Shown piece by piece: positions 19,416 to 31,937 of a stretch of DNA of 64,000 bases. The stretch comes from Acidobacteriota bacterium. Lineage in GTDB: Bacteria; Acidobacteriota; Thermoanaerobaculia; Multivoradales; Multivoraceae. Location: assembly GCA_011525365.1 (NCBI GenBank), contig WTGQ01000003.1:62001-126000 (forward strand), given 5' to 3'. The notes under the pieces are model-generated. The model did not search any database and was not told the origin of the DNA. It saw only the letters and a list, made by a program, of their open reading frames with translations. The position numbers were made by a program, and so were the translations under genes. The first letter of the stretch is position 1. Every line of letters starts with the position of its first letter.

Positions 19416-20561
19416 TCAGGGAACGAGCGTCCGCGCGACGCGAAAGCCGATGTTCAGGCCGCGCTCGCCGACACCCACGCTGTTCCGGCCCGCGGCCCGC
19501 AGAAGGGCCGGGCGGTTGTTCCACGAACCGCCGCGGAGGACACGCCGCGAGCAGTCGCCCTCGGCCCAGGCGCTGCCGTCGGCGGGCGAACCCTCGTAGG
19601 TCCCGTTCCAGCAGTCTTCGACCCATTCCCACACGTTGCCGTGCGTGTCGTGGAGGCCCCATGGGTTCGGTGCGTAGCTCCCCACGTCGGCCGTCTCGAG
19701 AGCGACGCGGTCCGAGCACAGCGTGTTCCGCCACTCGACGTGCTCCGGAAGGCTGACGTCCGCGTGGTTCCCGTAGCGGCAGAGTTCCGAAGGATGATCG
19801 CCGAAGTGGAACTGCGTCGTTGACCCGGCACGCGCCACGTACTCCCACTCCGCCTCGCTCAACAGCCGGTAACCGCGACCCGTCTCTCCCGACAACCAGG
19901 CCACGTACGCCTGAGCGTCCTGCCAGGAGACGTTCAGCGCCGGGCGGCGGCCGCGGCCCCAACCCGCGTCGTCCGCCCGCGGGCGGCCGGTAGCAGCCGT
20001 GAAGTGGTCGTACTCGTCCAGCGTCACTTCGTGGACAGCTACCGCGAACGGCTCCGAAAACGACACCTCGCGGATCGGCCGTTCGCGGTTGCTGCAACCC
20101 ATACCGGACACGCAACCCATGTAGAAGCTGCCGGCCGGCACGACGACCATCTCCGGCCCACGGCCACCGGAGTTCAGCGCGTCCGAGAATCTCGCCCCGA
20201 CCTGCCAGGACATCCCTGGGACCGGTTCCGGCTCCGCGCGCGGCTGCTCCACCGGTGCGGCGTCACCGACCGGATCGTCGGCCGGCGACTCCGCGGAGGT
20301 CGACGCCGACGCCATCGCCATCGCAGCCAGCACGTCGGCGTGTACGCCTGCCTGAACGAGAGCCACCAGCCTCTCGACGCTGGTATCGAATGCGGTCGCC
20401 GTCGATTCGATCTTCGCCACGATGACCTCCGGCGGCAGGCCCGCCTCGGTGAGGCTCAGGATGTCCTCGTTGTCGAGCACTTCACCCTGCGCGAAGCCCG
20501 TCGCCGGACCCGCGAGGGCGAGGACCGTCGCGATCCCGGTAACAGCGGCGACCGGTCTCAC
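19416..20561 (-). CDS. exported FGE-sulfatase-fold protein lacking FGE cysteines
   Basis: 381 aa from a GTG at 20561 that overlaps the upstream stop (GTGA) and has GGAG at good spacing. Signal peptide to about A24, then a 55-residue segment (ILSLTEAGLPPEVIVAKIES) of a kind often seen in acidobacterial exported proteins, a Pro/Glu-rich linker, and a SUMF1/FGE-sulfatase domain (PF03781): MVVVPAGSFYMG, LLSEAEWEYVARAG, LHDTHGNVWEWVEDCW, RRVLRGGSWNN and GFRVART. Where true FGEs have a catalytic cysteine pair, this reads NRPALLRAAGRNS, so formylglycine-forming activity is not expected. A binding role is more likely. Last gene after pckA-acsA-AI-2E. Confidence 0.88.
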   Translation of the reverse strand: MRPVAAVTGIATVLALAGPATGFAQGEVLDNEDILSLTEAGLPPEVIVAKIESTATAFDTSVERLVALVQAGVHADVLAAMAMASASTSAESPADDPVGDAAPVEQPRAEPEPVPGMSWQVGARFSDALNSGGRGPEMVVVPAGSFYMGCVSGMGCSNRERPIREVSFSEPFAVAVHEVTLDEYDHFTAATGRPRADDAGWGRGRRPALNVSWQDAQAYVAWLSGETGRGYRLLSEAEWEYVARAGSTTQFHFGDHPSELCRYGNHADVSLPEHVEWRNTLCSDRVALETADVGSYAPNPWGLHDTHGNVWEWVEDCWNGTYEGSPADGSAWAEGDCSRRVLRGGSWNNRPALLRAAGRNSVGVGERGLNIGFRVARTLVP

Positions 20562-21661
20562 GTCTCTCCTTCCCCGCCGGCCGCCGGCGCCAGACGCTCC
20601 GCCTCCCGGCTGTCGCCGAGCAGCACGGCCACCCAGCGGAACTCCTCCGTGTTCTCGAGCAGGATCTTGACCACCATCGTCAGCGGCACCGACAGCAGCA
20701 TCCCGACCGGTCCCCACACCCAGCCCCAGAACACGAGGGAAAGGACGACCACCAGGGTCGAGAGGCCGAGCCGCCGGCCCAGGAGCGGCGGTTCGATGAA
20801 GTTGCCGATCACCATGTTGACGACCAGGTAGCCCAGGGCGACGAGCAAGGCCCGGCCGACGCCGATCTGGACCATGGCCAGGAGCGTCGTCGGCACCGCC
20901 GCGATGATCGAACCGAGATTCGGGATGAAGTTGAGGACGAACGCCACCAGGCCCCAGAAGATCGCGAACTCGACGCCCAGCACGCCGACCCAGATGCCGA
21001 TCAGCAGTCCCGTGGCCAGGCTGATCACCGTCTTGATCCCCATGTAGTGCTGGATCTCGTGCATGGCGCGGGCGAAGCGCGCCTCGGCGCCGGCGCTGCC
21101 GAAGGCCGCGCGCACCTTGGGACCGAAGGTCGCCGCCTCGAAGAGGGTGAAGATGACGATCAGCGAGATGACGAGGAACGACGACAGGGCGGCCGTCGTC
21201 GCCCGCAGGGTCCGGTTCACGAAGTCGACCAGGAAGCCCGGCTCGAAACGCGAGAACAGCGCCTGCGACAGCGAGTCATCGCCCGCCCACCAGTTCGCGA
21301 CCGGCACTCCCCGGTCCTCCAGCCATTCGCCGCCATCTTCGATCCACTCCGTCAGGGTGGACTGGATCTCGCCCATCTCGCCCGCGACCTGGTTCGCCGT
21401 TGAACCGACCAGGTAGCCGACGAGGGCGAGCACCAGCAGGTCCATCAGGATCGTGCCGAGGACGGCGACGATCATCGGCAGGCGTTGCTGCAGCCAGCTC
21501 AGAAGGGGCAGGCTGATCGCGGCGATGAAGATCGCGACCAGGAACGGGATCATGATCGACGACGCGGCCCGCAGACCGGCGACCAGGACGACGACGCAGG
21601 CCGCGACCAGCAGCAGGCGCATCGGCGTTCCGATGTCTCGTCGCTGGTCGTCCCGGGTCAT
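20558..21661 (-). CDS. AI-2E family transporter
   Basis: 367 aa, PF01594. Two N-terminal hydrophobic segments (residues 14-55), a long amphipathic soluble segment (EIQSTLTEWIEDGGEWLEDRG), then several membrane segments with WGLVAFVLNFIPNLGSIIAAVPTTLLAM, the family signature, and ending in FWGWVWGPVGMLLSVPLT. Despite the name, family members include Na+/H+ antiporters and exporters of unknown substrates. It starts 3 bp after the acsA stop and overlaps the FGE-like gene by 4 nt. Confidence 0.92.
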   Translation of the reverse strand: MTRDDQRRDIGTPMRLLLVAACVVVLVAGLRAASSIMIPFLVAIFIAAISLPLLSWLQQRLPMIVAVLGTILMDLLVLALVGYLVGSTANQVAGEMGEIQSTLTEWIEDGGEWLEDRGVPVANWWAGDDSLSQALFSRFEPGFLVDFVNRTLRATTAALSSFLVISLIVIFTLFEAATFGPKVRAAFGSAGAEARFARAMHEIQHYMGIKTVISLATGLLIGIWVGVLGVEFAIFWGLVAFVLNFIPNLGSIIAAVPTTLLAMVQIGVGRALLVALGYLVVNMVIGNFIEPPLLGRRLGLSTLVVVLSLVFWGWVWGPVGMLLSVPLTMVVKILLENTEEFRWVAVLLGDSREAERLAPAAGGEGET

Positions 21662-21664
21662 GGT

Positions 21665-23608
21665 TCAGCTTGCGGCGGCGCGATGGTCCTCGACCAGGCC
21701 GTCGACGACCGCGGGTTCCGCCAGGGTCGTCACGTCACCGAGGTCTTCGTACTCGCCGGCGGCGATCTTGCGCAGCACGCGGCGCATGATCTTGCCGGAG
21801 CGGGTCTTCGGCAGGCCGCCGGCGACGTGGATGTGGTCCGGGGTGGCGATCGGTCCGATCACGGTTCGCACCTGCTGGCGCAGTGCGGCCACCAGTTCCG
21901 TCCGGTCCCGGTTCTCCGCTTCCGGCGTGATCAGCACGTAGGCGTAGATGCCGACGCCCTTGATCTCGTGCGGGCAGCCGACGACCGCGGCCTCGGCCAC
22001 GGCGTCGTGGGCCACCAGGGCGCTCTCGATCTCGGCCGTGCCCAGCCGATGCCCCGACACGTTGAGCACGTCGTCCACGCGGCCGGTGATCCAGTAGTAG
22101 CCGTTCCCGTCCCGGCGGCAGCCATCCCCCGTGAAGTACATGCCCCGATAGGTGCTGAAGTAGGTCTCCACGAAGCGCTGGTGGTCGCCGTAGATCGTCC
22201 GCGCCTGCCCGGGCCAGGAGCGCTTGAGGCAGAGATTGCCGCTCCGGTCGTTGCCTTCGAGTTCGTTGCCGTCGGCGTCCACCAGCACCGGCTCGACCCC
22301 GAAGAAGGGCAGGGTCGCCGAACCCGGTTCGAGCGGCGTGGCGCCCGGCAGCGGCGTGATCAGGATGCCTCCCGTCTCCGTCTGCCACCAGGTGTCGACC
22401 ACCGGACAATCGCCGTTCCCGACGACATCGTGGTACCAGTTCCAGACCTCGGGGTTGATCGGTTCGCCGACCGAACCGAGAACCCGCAGCGAACCGCGGT
22501 CGTAGGCCGTGACCCACTGGTCGCCCTCGCGGGCGATCGCCCGCAGCGCGGTCGGCGCGGTGTAGAAGAGGGTCACTCCCAGGTCGTCGACGACCTGCCA
22601 GTAGCGGCCCGGGTCGGGATAGGTCGGCACCGACTCGAACATGACGCTGGTCGCGCCGTTGGCCAGCGGGCCGTAGACGATGTAGCTGTGACCGGTGACC
22701 CAGCCGATGTCGGCGGCGCAGAAGTGGATGTCGTCGTCGTGGTGATCGAAGATCAGCCGGTGCGTCATCGAGGCGTAGAGAAGGTAGCCGCCGGTCGTGT
22801 GAAGCACGCCCTTCGGCTTGCCGGTCGAGCCGCTGGTGTAGAGCACGAAGAGCGGCGCCTCGGCGTCGAGCCGCGCCACCGGCGCCGTCGCCCGCTGCTT
22901 CGCCGTCTCCTCGTGGAGCCACAGGTCGCGCCCCGGCATCATCGGGACATCGGTCTCCGTTCGCCGCGCGACCAGCATGTGCTCGACCAGGTCCAGTCCC
23001 TCGACGGCCTGATCGCAGGTCGCCTTGAGCGGGATCGTGCGGCCGCCGCGCAGGCCTTCGTTCGCGGTCACCAGCAGCCGGCAACCGGCGTCGACGATCC
23101 GCTCCCGCAGGCTGTCGGCCGAGAAACCGGCGAAGACCACCGAATGCACCGCGCCGATCCGGGCGCAGGCGAGCATCGTGTAGGCCAGCTCCGGGATCAT
23201 CGGCAGGTAGATGCAGACCCGGTCGCCCTGCCCGATCCCGAGCGAGGTCAGCACGTTGGCGATCCGGCAGACGTTCCGTTTCAGCTCCCGATAGCTGATC
23301 CGGTGGTAGCGGCCCGGTTCGTCCTCGACCCAGATCAGGGCGGTCTTGTCGGGCCGGGCGGCGGCGTGGCGGTCGACGCAGTTGGTGCAGGCGTTCAGCA
23401 CGCCGTCCTCGAACCAGGCGAAGTCGACGGCCTCGAAGTCCCAGCGCCCCGCCGACCGCGGCTCGGTGAACCAGTCCAGGGAACGGGTCTGTTCGAGCCA
23501 GAAGCCGTCCGGATCCTCGATCGACTGCCGGTACAGCTTCCGGTACGCGTCCATGCCGTCGACGTGGGCGCGGCCGCTGGAAGAGATCGCACTCTTGACG
23601 GGGATCAT
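21665..23608 (-). CDS. acsA: acetyl-CoA synthetase
   Basis: 647 aa. ATG preceded by AAGGAG at 6-nt spacing. ANL superfamily: P-loop [30 protein letters not shown], and the C-terminal hinge/lysine region [14 protein letters not shown] with K606 equivalent to the lysine acetylated for control in Acs. Length and N-terminus ([19 protein letters not shown]) match AMP-forming acetyl-CoA synthetase. It makes acetyl-CoA from acetate and ATP. Nineteen bp after pckA, consistent with joint acetate use and gluconeogenesis. Confidence 0.96.
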   Translation of the reverse strand: MIPVKSAISSSGRAHVDGMDAYRKLYRQSIEDPDGFWLEQTRSLDWFTEPRSAGRWDFEAVDFAWFEDGVLNACTNCVDRHAAARPDKTALIWVEDEPGRYHRISYRELKRNVCRIANVLTSLGIGQGDRVCIYLPMIPELAYTMLACARIGAVHSVVFAGFSADSLRERIVDAGCRLLVTANEGLRGGRTIPLKATCDQAVEGLDLVEHMLVARRTETDVPMMPGRDLWLHEETAKQRATAPVARLDAEAPLFVLYTSGSTGKPKGVLHTTGGYLLYASMTHRLIFDHHDDDIHFCAADIGWVTGHSYIVYGPLANGATSVMFESVPTYPDPGRYWQVVDDLGVTLFYTAPTALRAIAREGDQWVTAYDRGSLRVLGSVGEPINPEVWNWYHDVVGNGDCPVVDTWWQTETGGILITPLPGATPLEPGSATLPFFGVEPVLVDADGNELEGNDRSGNLCLKRSWPGQARTIYGDHQRFVETYFSTYRGMYFTGDGCRRDGNGYYWITGRVDDVLNVSGHRLGTAEIESALVAHDAVAEAAVVGCPHEIKGVGIYAYVLITPEAENRDRTELVAALRQQVRTVIGPIATPDHIHVAGGLPKTRSGKIMRRVLRKIAAGEYEDLGDVTTLAEPAVVDGLVEDHRAAAS

Positions 23609-23627
23609 CCGGCTCTCCTTGCCGGCC

Positions 23628-25217
<1,590 letters not shown>

Positions 25218-25282
25218 CTCAACTACCTCGCCACGGTCGAGAGCGAGAAGCGGTCCCGCCTCACCGTCCGGGCCACAAGCAG

Positions 25283-25357
25283 TGGCTCCTCGGGAGGGAT
25301 TCGAACCCCCAACATTTCGGTTAACAGCCGAACGCTCTACCGTTGAGCTACCGAGGA
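25283..25357 (-). tRNA. tRNA-Asn (GTT)
   Basis: 75 nt including an encoded CCA. The acceptor stem TCCTCGG/CCGAGGA pairs fully; the anticodon arm is TTCGG-CTGTTAA-CCGAA with anticodon GTT; the T arm is GGGGG-TTCGAAT-CCCTC (last pair G-C then wobble-tolerant). Transcribed from the promoter at 25401-25430. Confidence 0.96.
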
Positions 25358-25400
25358 AGAATCCGCCTCAAGGCAAACAGCGGCGGGCGACACAGAGTTC

Positions 25401-25430
25401 ATCTTAGGGAGGCTTCGAGCCGACTGTCAA
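25401..25430 (-). promoter_or_regulatory. Sigma70 promoter for tRNA-Asn
   Basis: On the minus strand: TTGACA (25430-25425), 18-bp spacer, TAAGAT (25406-25401). The predicted start is near 25394, about 37 nt before the tRNA 5' end. A perfect -35 box in a GC-rich intergenic region next to rpoD's stop makes this a strong candidate. Confidence 0.75.
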
Positions 25431-25449
25431 ACCCCGCGCGGGTAGGCCG

Positions 25450-27174
<1,725 letters not shown>

Positions 27175-27183
27175 GACATCTCC

Positions 27184-28986
27184 TCAGCGCTCCGACTGCC
27201 GGTAGAGCTCGCGGCTGAGCTGCTGCTTCTCCTCGATCATCCGGTGCAGGGTCTCCATGTCACCTTCACGCTGTGCGCGATTGATCTCCCGGGCAAGCAG
27301 ATTGAGCCGCTGTCTGGCGAAACGTCGACCCAACTCGGCGAGACTGACTCGAAGTTCCGATTCATCCGATTCAGAGAAGGCAGACGACCGTTGTAACAAA
27401 AGCCCGGCGATCCGGTCAACAGGTCGATCGGTCTCGTTGTCCGTGCCGCGCCGGCGTCCCAGCACGTCCACGAGAGTGCCGGAATCGATCCGCTCCGCCC
27501 CGGCCTCGGCCTGCGCGCGCATGGCCTCGTAGATGGCGCGCAGAGCGGGATCGAAGAAGGCGTCCGGCGCCGGCCATTCGATGCCGCGCAGGTCCGGGGC
27601 GGCGGCAGTCAGACGCAGCACCTGCTCCTCGATCGACGAAGTCACCGGAGGTCGCGGTCCCGCGACGGGCCCGGGCGAATCCGCCACGACCGGCTTCTCC
27701 GCGGCGGCGGACTCACGCAGGAGCACGTCGACCTTGACCCCGAGGCGCTCGGCGGCGGTCTCGAAGTAGCCCCTTCTCGCGATCGGGTCGCCGACCCGGT
27801 CGATCAGCGTCCGCACTCGCGAGGCCTCGCGGGCGCGCAGCCGGGGGTCGAGCTCGCCGCGGCTGGGCAGATCGTCGATCTCGATCGCCACCGCATCCCG
27901 GGCCTCGGCAACCGTGGCGCGTACCGCCTCGGGGCCCTCGTCGAGCCGCAGCGAGTCCGGATCCTGGCCCGCCGGAAAGAGCGCGCGGCGGACGTTGAGC
28001 CCGGCCCCGAGCATGAGTCCCGCCGCCTTGCGGGCCGCCTCGATGCCGGCGCGGTCGCCGTCGTAGCCCAGGACCACCTCATCCGTGTAGCGGGACAGCA
28101 ACCGCACCTGCTGCCCCGTGAGCGCCGTTCCCATGCTCGCGACCGCCCAGTCGATGCCGGACGCGGCGGCTCCCAGGACGTCGAAGTAGCCCTCGACCAG
28201 GAGCGCCCGGCCCTGTTCCCGGATGCCCCGCCGGGCGGCGTCGAGGCCGTAGAGCAGGGTGCCCTTCCGGAAGTGGTCCGTCTCGTTCGTGTTGACGTAC
28301 TTTGCCTGGTCGTCGCCGAGGGTGCGTCCGCCGAACGCCAGCAGGCGGCCGGAGGGCGACCGGATGGGGAACATCAGCCGGTTGCGGAACCGGTCGTAGG
28401 GGCGTTCCGGCGCCTTCGGGCTGCGGGCGATCAGCCCGGCGGCTTCGAGGTCGGGGACCGGGATGCGTCGGCCCAGATCCTCGATCATCGTCCGCCAGTC
28501 GTCGGGTGCGTAGCCGACGCCGAAACGTGCGATCAGCTCCGACGGCACCTTGCGCCGCTGGAGGTACTGCTGCGGCACGGCTTCCGTCCTGAGCTTCGAC
28601 CGGAAAAAGTCGTAGGCGGCGTCCAGCGCGGCCTGGATGCGCTCGGACCGGTCGGGCCGGCCGTCGGCGCCTGGCCCGGACGTCCGCTGCAGCGGAATCC
28701 CGTAGCGCCGCGCCAGGTGCTCGATCGTGGTGGCGAAGGTGTCGCCCGTGAGTTCCATGTGGAAGCGCAGGGCGTCGCCGCCGGCGCCGCAGCCGAAGCA
28801 GTAGTAAAGCTTGCGCTCGGGGTCGAGCGACAGCGAAGGCGTCTTCTCCTTGTGGAAGGGGCAGAGCGCCACGAAGCGCTGGCCACGGCGCTCGACCTTG
28901 GTGTGCTCGCTGACGAGGTCGATGATGTCGACCGCCTCGCGCACCGCGTCCACCGCCTCATCGGTGAGCCTGGAGCGCCGCTGCAC
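27184..28986 (-). CDS. dnaG: DNA primase DnaG
   Basis: 600 aa from a GTG at 28986. N-terminal CHC2 zinc finger C42, H45, C63, C66 (CPFHKEKTPS, YYCFGCGAGGD). The TOPRIM domain has LLVEGYFDVLGAAASG and GYDGDRAGIEAARKAAGLML; RFGVGYAPDDW and RFRNRLMFPI are family motifs. The C-terminal helicase-binding domain is present but divergent. Synthesises RNA primers for replication. Confidence 0.97.
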   Translation of the reverse strand: MQRRSRLTDEAVDAVREAVDIIDLVSEHTKVERRGQRFVALCPFHKEKTPSLSLDPERKLYYCFGCGAGGDALRFHMELTGDTFATTIEHLARRYGIPLQRTSGPGADGRPDRSERIQAALDAAYDFFRSKLRTEAVPQQYLQRRKVPSELIARFGVGYAPDDWRTMIEDLGRRIPVPDLEAAGLIARSPKAPERPYDRFRNRLMFPIRSPSGRLLAFGGRTLGDDQAKYVNTNETDHFRKGTLLYGLDAARRGIREQGRALLVEGYFDVLGAAASGIDWAVASMGTALTGQQVRLLSRYTDEVVLGYDGDRAGIEAARKAAGLMLGAGLNVRRALFPAGQDPDSLRLDEGPEAVRATVAEARDAVAIEIDDLPSRGELDPRLRAREASRVRTLIDRVGDPIARRGYFETAAERLGVKVDVLLRESAAAEKPVVADSPGPVAGPRPPVTSSIEEQVLRLTAAAPDLRGIEWPAPDAFFDPALRAIYEAMRAQAEAGAERIDSGTLVDVLGRRRGTDNETDRPVDRIAGLLLQRSSAFSESDESELRVSLAELGRRFARQRLNLLAREINRAQREGDMETLHRMIEEKQQLSRELYRQSER

Positions 28987-29037
28987 GACCGCTCATGCTA
29001 ACGCCGAAAAGCGGTCGCCGCTTCGCGGGGCGTCCAG

Positions 29038-31542
29038 TCAGCGCAGGACGACTTCGGTCGCGCCGTCGCCGCCCGCGGAGGGCGGCGCGGGATTGAAACC
29101 GGCGACCGCCGGGTGGCTTCGCAGGTGCTCCCGAACGGCCCGGCGCAGCCGGCCGCTGCCGTGGCCATGGACCACCCGAACCCGTTCGCGGCCGGTCGCC
29201 AGTGCCCGATCGAGGTAGGCGTCGAGGGACTCCAGAGCCGGCTCGACCAACTGTCCGATCAGGAGCAGCTCCGCTTCCACCGGCTCCGCCTGCGACCGCT
29301 GGACCCGGACCCGGCCGGGCGCCGGACGTTCTCCGCCGGTTACCGGCGCAAGGTCGGCGGTCGGCGTCCGGACCCGCTTGCCGCGCACCAGCACCGTCGC
29401 CCGGTCGCCGCGAAGCTCCACCAGTTCACCCAGCCAGCCCAGCGAACGGTGGCGGACGCGGGCGCCTGCGACCAGAGGACGCTGCTCCTCCGACTGCGGC
29501 GGTTCCTCCGGTTCCCGATCCGGCGGCGCGTCGACGTCGCCGGCCGCGAGGGAAGCGCGATCGGCCGCCGCCGACAGGTCCCGGTCGAGTTCGCCGTGCA
29601 GGGACGAAGCCGCCCGGGCGAAGGCTCGCTTGCCCGGTCCCCGGGGCGTCGACGACAACTCGGCCAGGGCCTCATCCAGCCGGCGACGATTCGCCCGGCG
29701 CAGCGCGTCGACCTCGCGCCCAAGGGCCTGTTCCAGCCGCTGCCTGGCCGCCCGCAGCGACTCCTGCCCGGTTTCGAAGCGGGCGCGGGCCGTCTCCGTC
29801 TCGGCGGTCAGGCGGGCGAGCTCGGCCTCCCGCTCCAGCAGCCGCTCGCGGAGGCGTTCGTTGCGTTCCAGCACGCGCCGCAGCTTCTGGTGCTCGGAGC
29901 CCAGAAAGTGCTCGGCCCGCTCCAGCCAGGCCGGCGGCAGGCCGAGCCGGCGCGCCAACGCCAGAGCCTGGCTGCCTCCGGGCGGGCCGACGACCAGCCG
30001 GTAGGTGGGCAGGCCGTTCTCCGGGTCGAAACCCATCGCGGCGCAGGAGGCCGCCTGCGACTCGAGCGCGGCGGCGGCGAGCTGGGTGAGGTGCGTCGTC
30101 AGAATGCCCAGCGAACCGCGCTCGACCAGCCCTTCGAGCAGGGCGATGCCGAGCGCGGCGCCCTCCTCCGGGTTCGTGCCCGCGCCAACCTCGTCGAGCA
30201 GGACCAGGGTCGAGGGACCGGCGCGGCGCCACACTTCCCGCAGGCGCAGCAGTCGGGCGCTGAACGTCGACTGCTCGTCGAGGACGCTCTGCTCGTCGCC
30301 AACCACCGCCACGACGTGGTCGAGAACCGGCAGGCGGCTGGCCCGCGCGGCCGGAACCGGCAGACCGGCCTGGTTCATCAGGCACAGCAGCCCCACCGTC
30401 TTCAGGGCGACCGTCTTGCCGCCGGCGTTCGGACCGGTCAGGACCAGCGTAGTGTGGTCGTCGAGCTTCAGGTCGAGCGGCACGACGACGCCGCGGTTGC
30501 CGGCCGCACCCAGCGCCGACTCCCTGCGATCGGCGAGCCGCGGGTCGAGCAGCGGGTGGCGGGCAGAGCGAAGTTCCAGCAGCGGCGCCCTGCCGGCCGG
30601 ACCGTCCGATGCGACCGTGGCGAGCGCGGCGTCGACGGCGACGGCGAAGCGCGCCGCCGCCTGCATCGCGTCTACGGCGGCCAGGAAGTCGATGCGCGCG
30701 ACGATCGCCGGCACAAGAACCTGCACCTGAGCCACCAACTCGGCCAGGATGCGGGTGCGCTCGACATCCCGGTCGGAGGCGATTCGCTCCAGCTCGTCGT
30801 TGCCCTCGACCACGTCCGAGGGTTCGAAGTAGAAGCTCCTTCCCGAGGCGGAGCGGCCCCTGACCAGACCGGCGAGGCGACCGCGGCTGCCGGAGGGCAG
30901 GAGCACCGACAGCCGGCCACCCCGCATGGGGGTCGAATCGTCCGCCAGGGCGCTGGCGTGCTTCCGCACATAGACCTGAAGCGAAGCCTCGACCGAGGCC
31001 TGGGTGCGCCGGGCGTCCCGGACAAGCGTCCGCAGGCGCGGCGTCGCGGCGTCCCGCACGTCGCCGCGACGGTCCAGCATGCGGCGTAGACGGCTCGCCA
31101 GCCCGGCGCAGCCTCCGCCCTGCTGGCCCGGCGCCGCGGCTTCCGCGGCGCCGGCCTCCATCAGTCGCAGCGTCTCGACCTCGGCGGCGCACTGGGGCGT
31201 GGCCTCGAGACTCTCGAGCCGTCCCAGAACTCCTTCGCTGGCCTCGATCGCCGCCGCCAGGTCTAGAAGCTCCGGCCCGCCCAGGCCCCGACCGTCGCCG
31301 CCGAGATGATCGCGCAGGTCGAGGAGCCCGTCTAGAGAAGGCACCAGGGCGCCGTTCTGTTCAACGTCGCGGGCGATCTCCGCGTAGCGAACCCGGCGGC
31401 GATCGATCTCGGCGCGGTCGACCGCCGGCTCGATCGCCCGAACCGCCCGGCTGCCGGCGTCCGTCGAGGCGAAGCCCGCGAGAACGGCGAGCAGCGACGG
31501 AAACTCGAGTGCCTCGGACGTAGCGCCGCTGCAGCAACTCAT
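29038..31542 (-). CDS. mutS2: MutS2-family ATPase with Smr domain
   Basis: 834 aa from the ATG at 31542; the 8 extra in-frame residues upstream are unlikely. Middle: MutS core with Walker A LTGPNAGGKTVALKTVG near residue 370 and LVLLDEVGAGTNPEEGAALG as Walker B. A long coiled coil follows (RERLLEREAELARLTAE) and a C-terminal Smr domain (about 755-834) with VVHGHGSGRLRRAVREHL. Where MutS2 Smr domains have LDLRG, this reads L759-L-L-I-G763, so the acidic and basic residues tied to nuclease activity are gone. MutS2 acts on branched DNA and, in Bacillus, on collided ribosomes. Between rpsU and dnaG. Confidence 0.95.
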   Translation of the reverse strand: MSCCSGATSEALEFPSLLAVLAGFASTDAGSRAVRAIEPAVDRAEIDRRRVRYAEIARDVEQNGALVPSLDGLLDLRDHLGGDGRGLGGPELLDLAAAIEASEGVLGRLESLEATPQCAAEVETLRLMEAGAAEAAAPGQQGGGCAGLASRLRRMLDRRGDVRDAATPRLRTLVRDARRTQASVEASLQVYVRKHASALADDSTPMRGGRLSVLLPSGSRGRLAGLVRGRSASGRSFYFEPSDVVEGNDELERIASDRDVERTRILAELVAQVQVLVPAIVARIDFLAAVDAMQAAARFAVAVDAALATVASDGPAGRAPLLELRSARHPLLDPRLADRRESALGAAGNRGVVVPLDLKLDDHTTLVLTGPNAGGKTVALKTVGLLCLMNQAGLPVPAARASRLPVLDHVVAVVGDEQSVLDEQSTFSARLLRLREVWRRAGPSTLVLLDEVGAGTNPEEGAALGIALLEGLVERGSLGILTTHLTQLAAAALESQAASCAAMGFDPENGLPTYRLVVGPPGGSQALALARRLGLPPAWLERAEHFLGSEHQKLRRVLERNERLRERLLEREAELARLTAETETARARFETGQESLRAARQRLEQALGREVDALRRANRRRLDEALAELSSTPRGPGKRAFARAASSLHGELDRDLSAAADRASLAAGDVDAPPDREPEEPPQSEEQRPLVAGARVRHRSLGWLGELVELRGDRATVLVRGKRVRTPTADLAPVTGGERPAPGRVRVQRSQAEPVEAELLLIGQLVEPALESLDAYLDRALATGRERVRVVHGHGSGRLRRAVREHLRSHPAVAGFNPAPPSAGGDGATEVVLR

Positions 31543-31571
31543 TTCAGCTCGGCACCGAATCGCCAAGCTCG

Positions 31572-31591
31572 GCGCAGCGACTCCGCTGCGC
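31572..31591 (-). terminator. hairpin between rpsU and mutS2
   Basis: Perfect 8-bp stem GCGCAGCG (31572-31579), loop ACTC, CGCTGCGC (31584-31591), just downstream of the rpsU stop. No T-run follows on the minus strand, so it may be a partial attenuator or processing site that raises rpsU over the downstream genes, as in the E. coli operon, rather than a full terminator. Confidence 0.4.
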
Positions 31592-31598
31592 GGACTCC

Positions 31599-31808
31599 CT
31601 AGGCGAGGCCGGCGCGGCGTTCTTCAGCCAGGCGCCGCAGCATCTTCTTGCGCGCCTGCATGACCTTGCGCTTCCGCTTGACCGACGGCTTCTCGAAGTG
31701 CTGGCGCTTCTTGAGCTCGGTCAGAATGCCTTCCTTCTCGCACTTCCGCTTGAAGCGGCGAAGCGCGTTCTCGAAGCTCTCGTCTTCGCGTACCTGCACA
31801 ACCGGCAT
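31599..31808 (-). CDS. rpsU: 30S ribosomal protein bS21
   Basis: 69 aa from the ATG at 31808: [20 protein letters not shown] then [21 protein letters not shown] and a basic tail, the standard bS21 sequence. The longer in-frame reading upstream is non-coding leader. Helps mRNA binding near the anti-SD on the small subunit. First gene of the macromolecular synthesis operon with mutS2 inserted before dnaG and rpoD. Confidence 0.97.
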   Translation of the reverse strand: MPVVQVREDESFENALRRFKRKCEKEGILTELKKRQHFEKPSVKRKRKVMQARKKMLRRLAEERRAGLA

Positions 31809-31832
31809 GAAGTGATCTCGTTCCCGTGGTTT

Positions 31833-31882
31833 GCGGGCTCGCGCCCGGATAGCCCCGCGGCCGACGACGCACGTCAGCCCGC
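31833..31882 (-). promoter_or_regulatory. possible structured leader of rpsU
   Basis: Within the predicted 5' UTR of about 79 nt, a perfect 7-bp inverted repeat GCGGGCT (31833-31839) and AGCCCGC (31876-31882) would close a 36-nt loop that is itself GC-rich. It could control bS21 translation or stabilise the transcript. Structure is visible; function is inferred. Confidence 0.35.
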
Positions 31883-31893
31883 GAGCGTTGCGG

Positions 31894-31922
31894 ATTCTGC
31901 ACGAGCCCGCCCGCCCCGTCAA
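31894..31922 (-). promoter_or_regulatory. Sigma70 promoter of rpsU-mutS2-dnaG-rpoD
   Basis: On the minus strand: TTGACG (31922-31917), exactly 17 bp, CAGAAT (31899-31894). Predicted start near 31887. It lies in the 129-bp gap between the lipoprotein stop and rpsU. Good match to the consensus in both spacing and -35. Confidence 0.65.
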
Positions 31923-31937
31923 GGGCAGGGAAAACGC

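Noticed and set aside
25431..25445. CCCGCGCGGG palindrome beyond the rpoD stop as a terminator
   Set aside because: No loop and no T-run; short palindromes of this kind are expected in GC-rich DNA.
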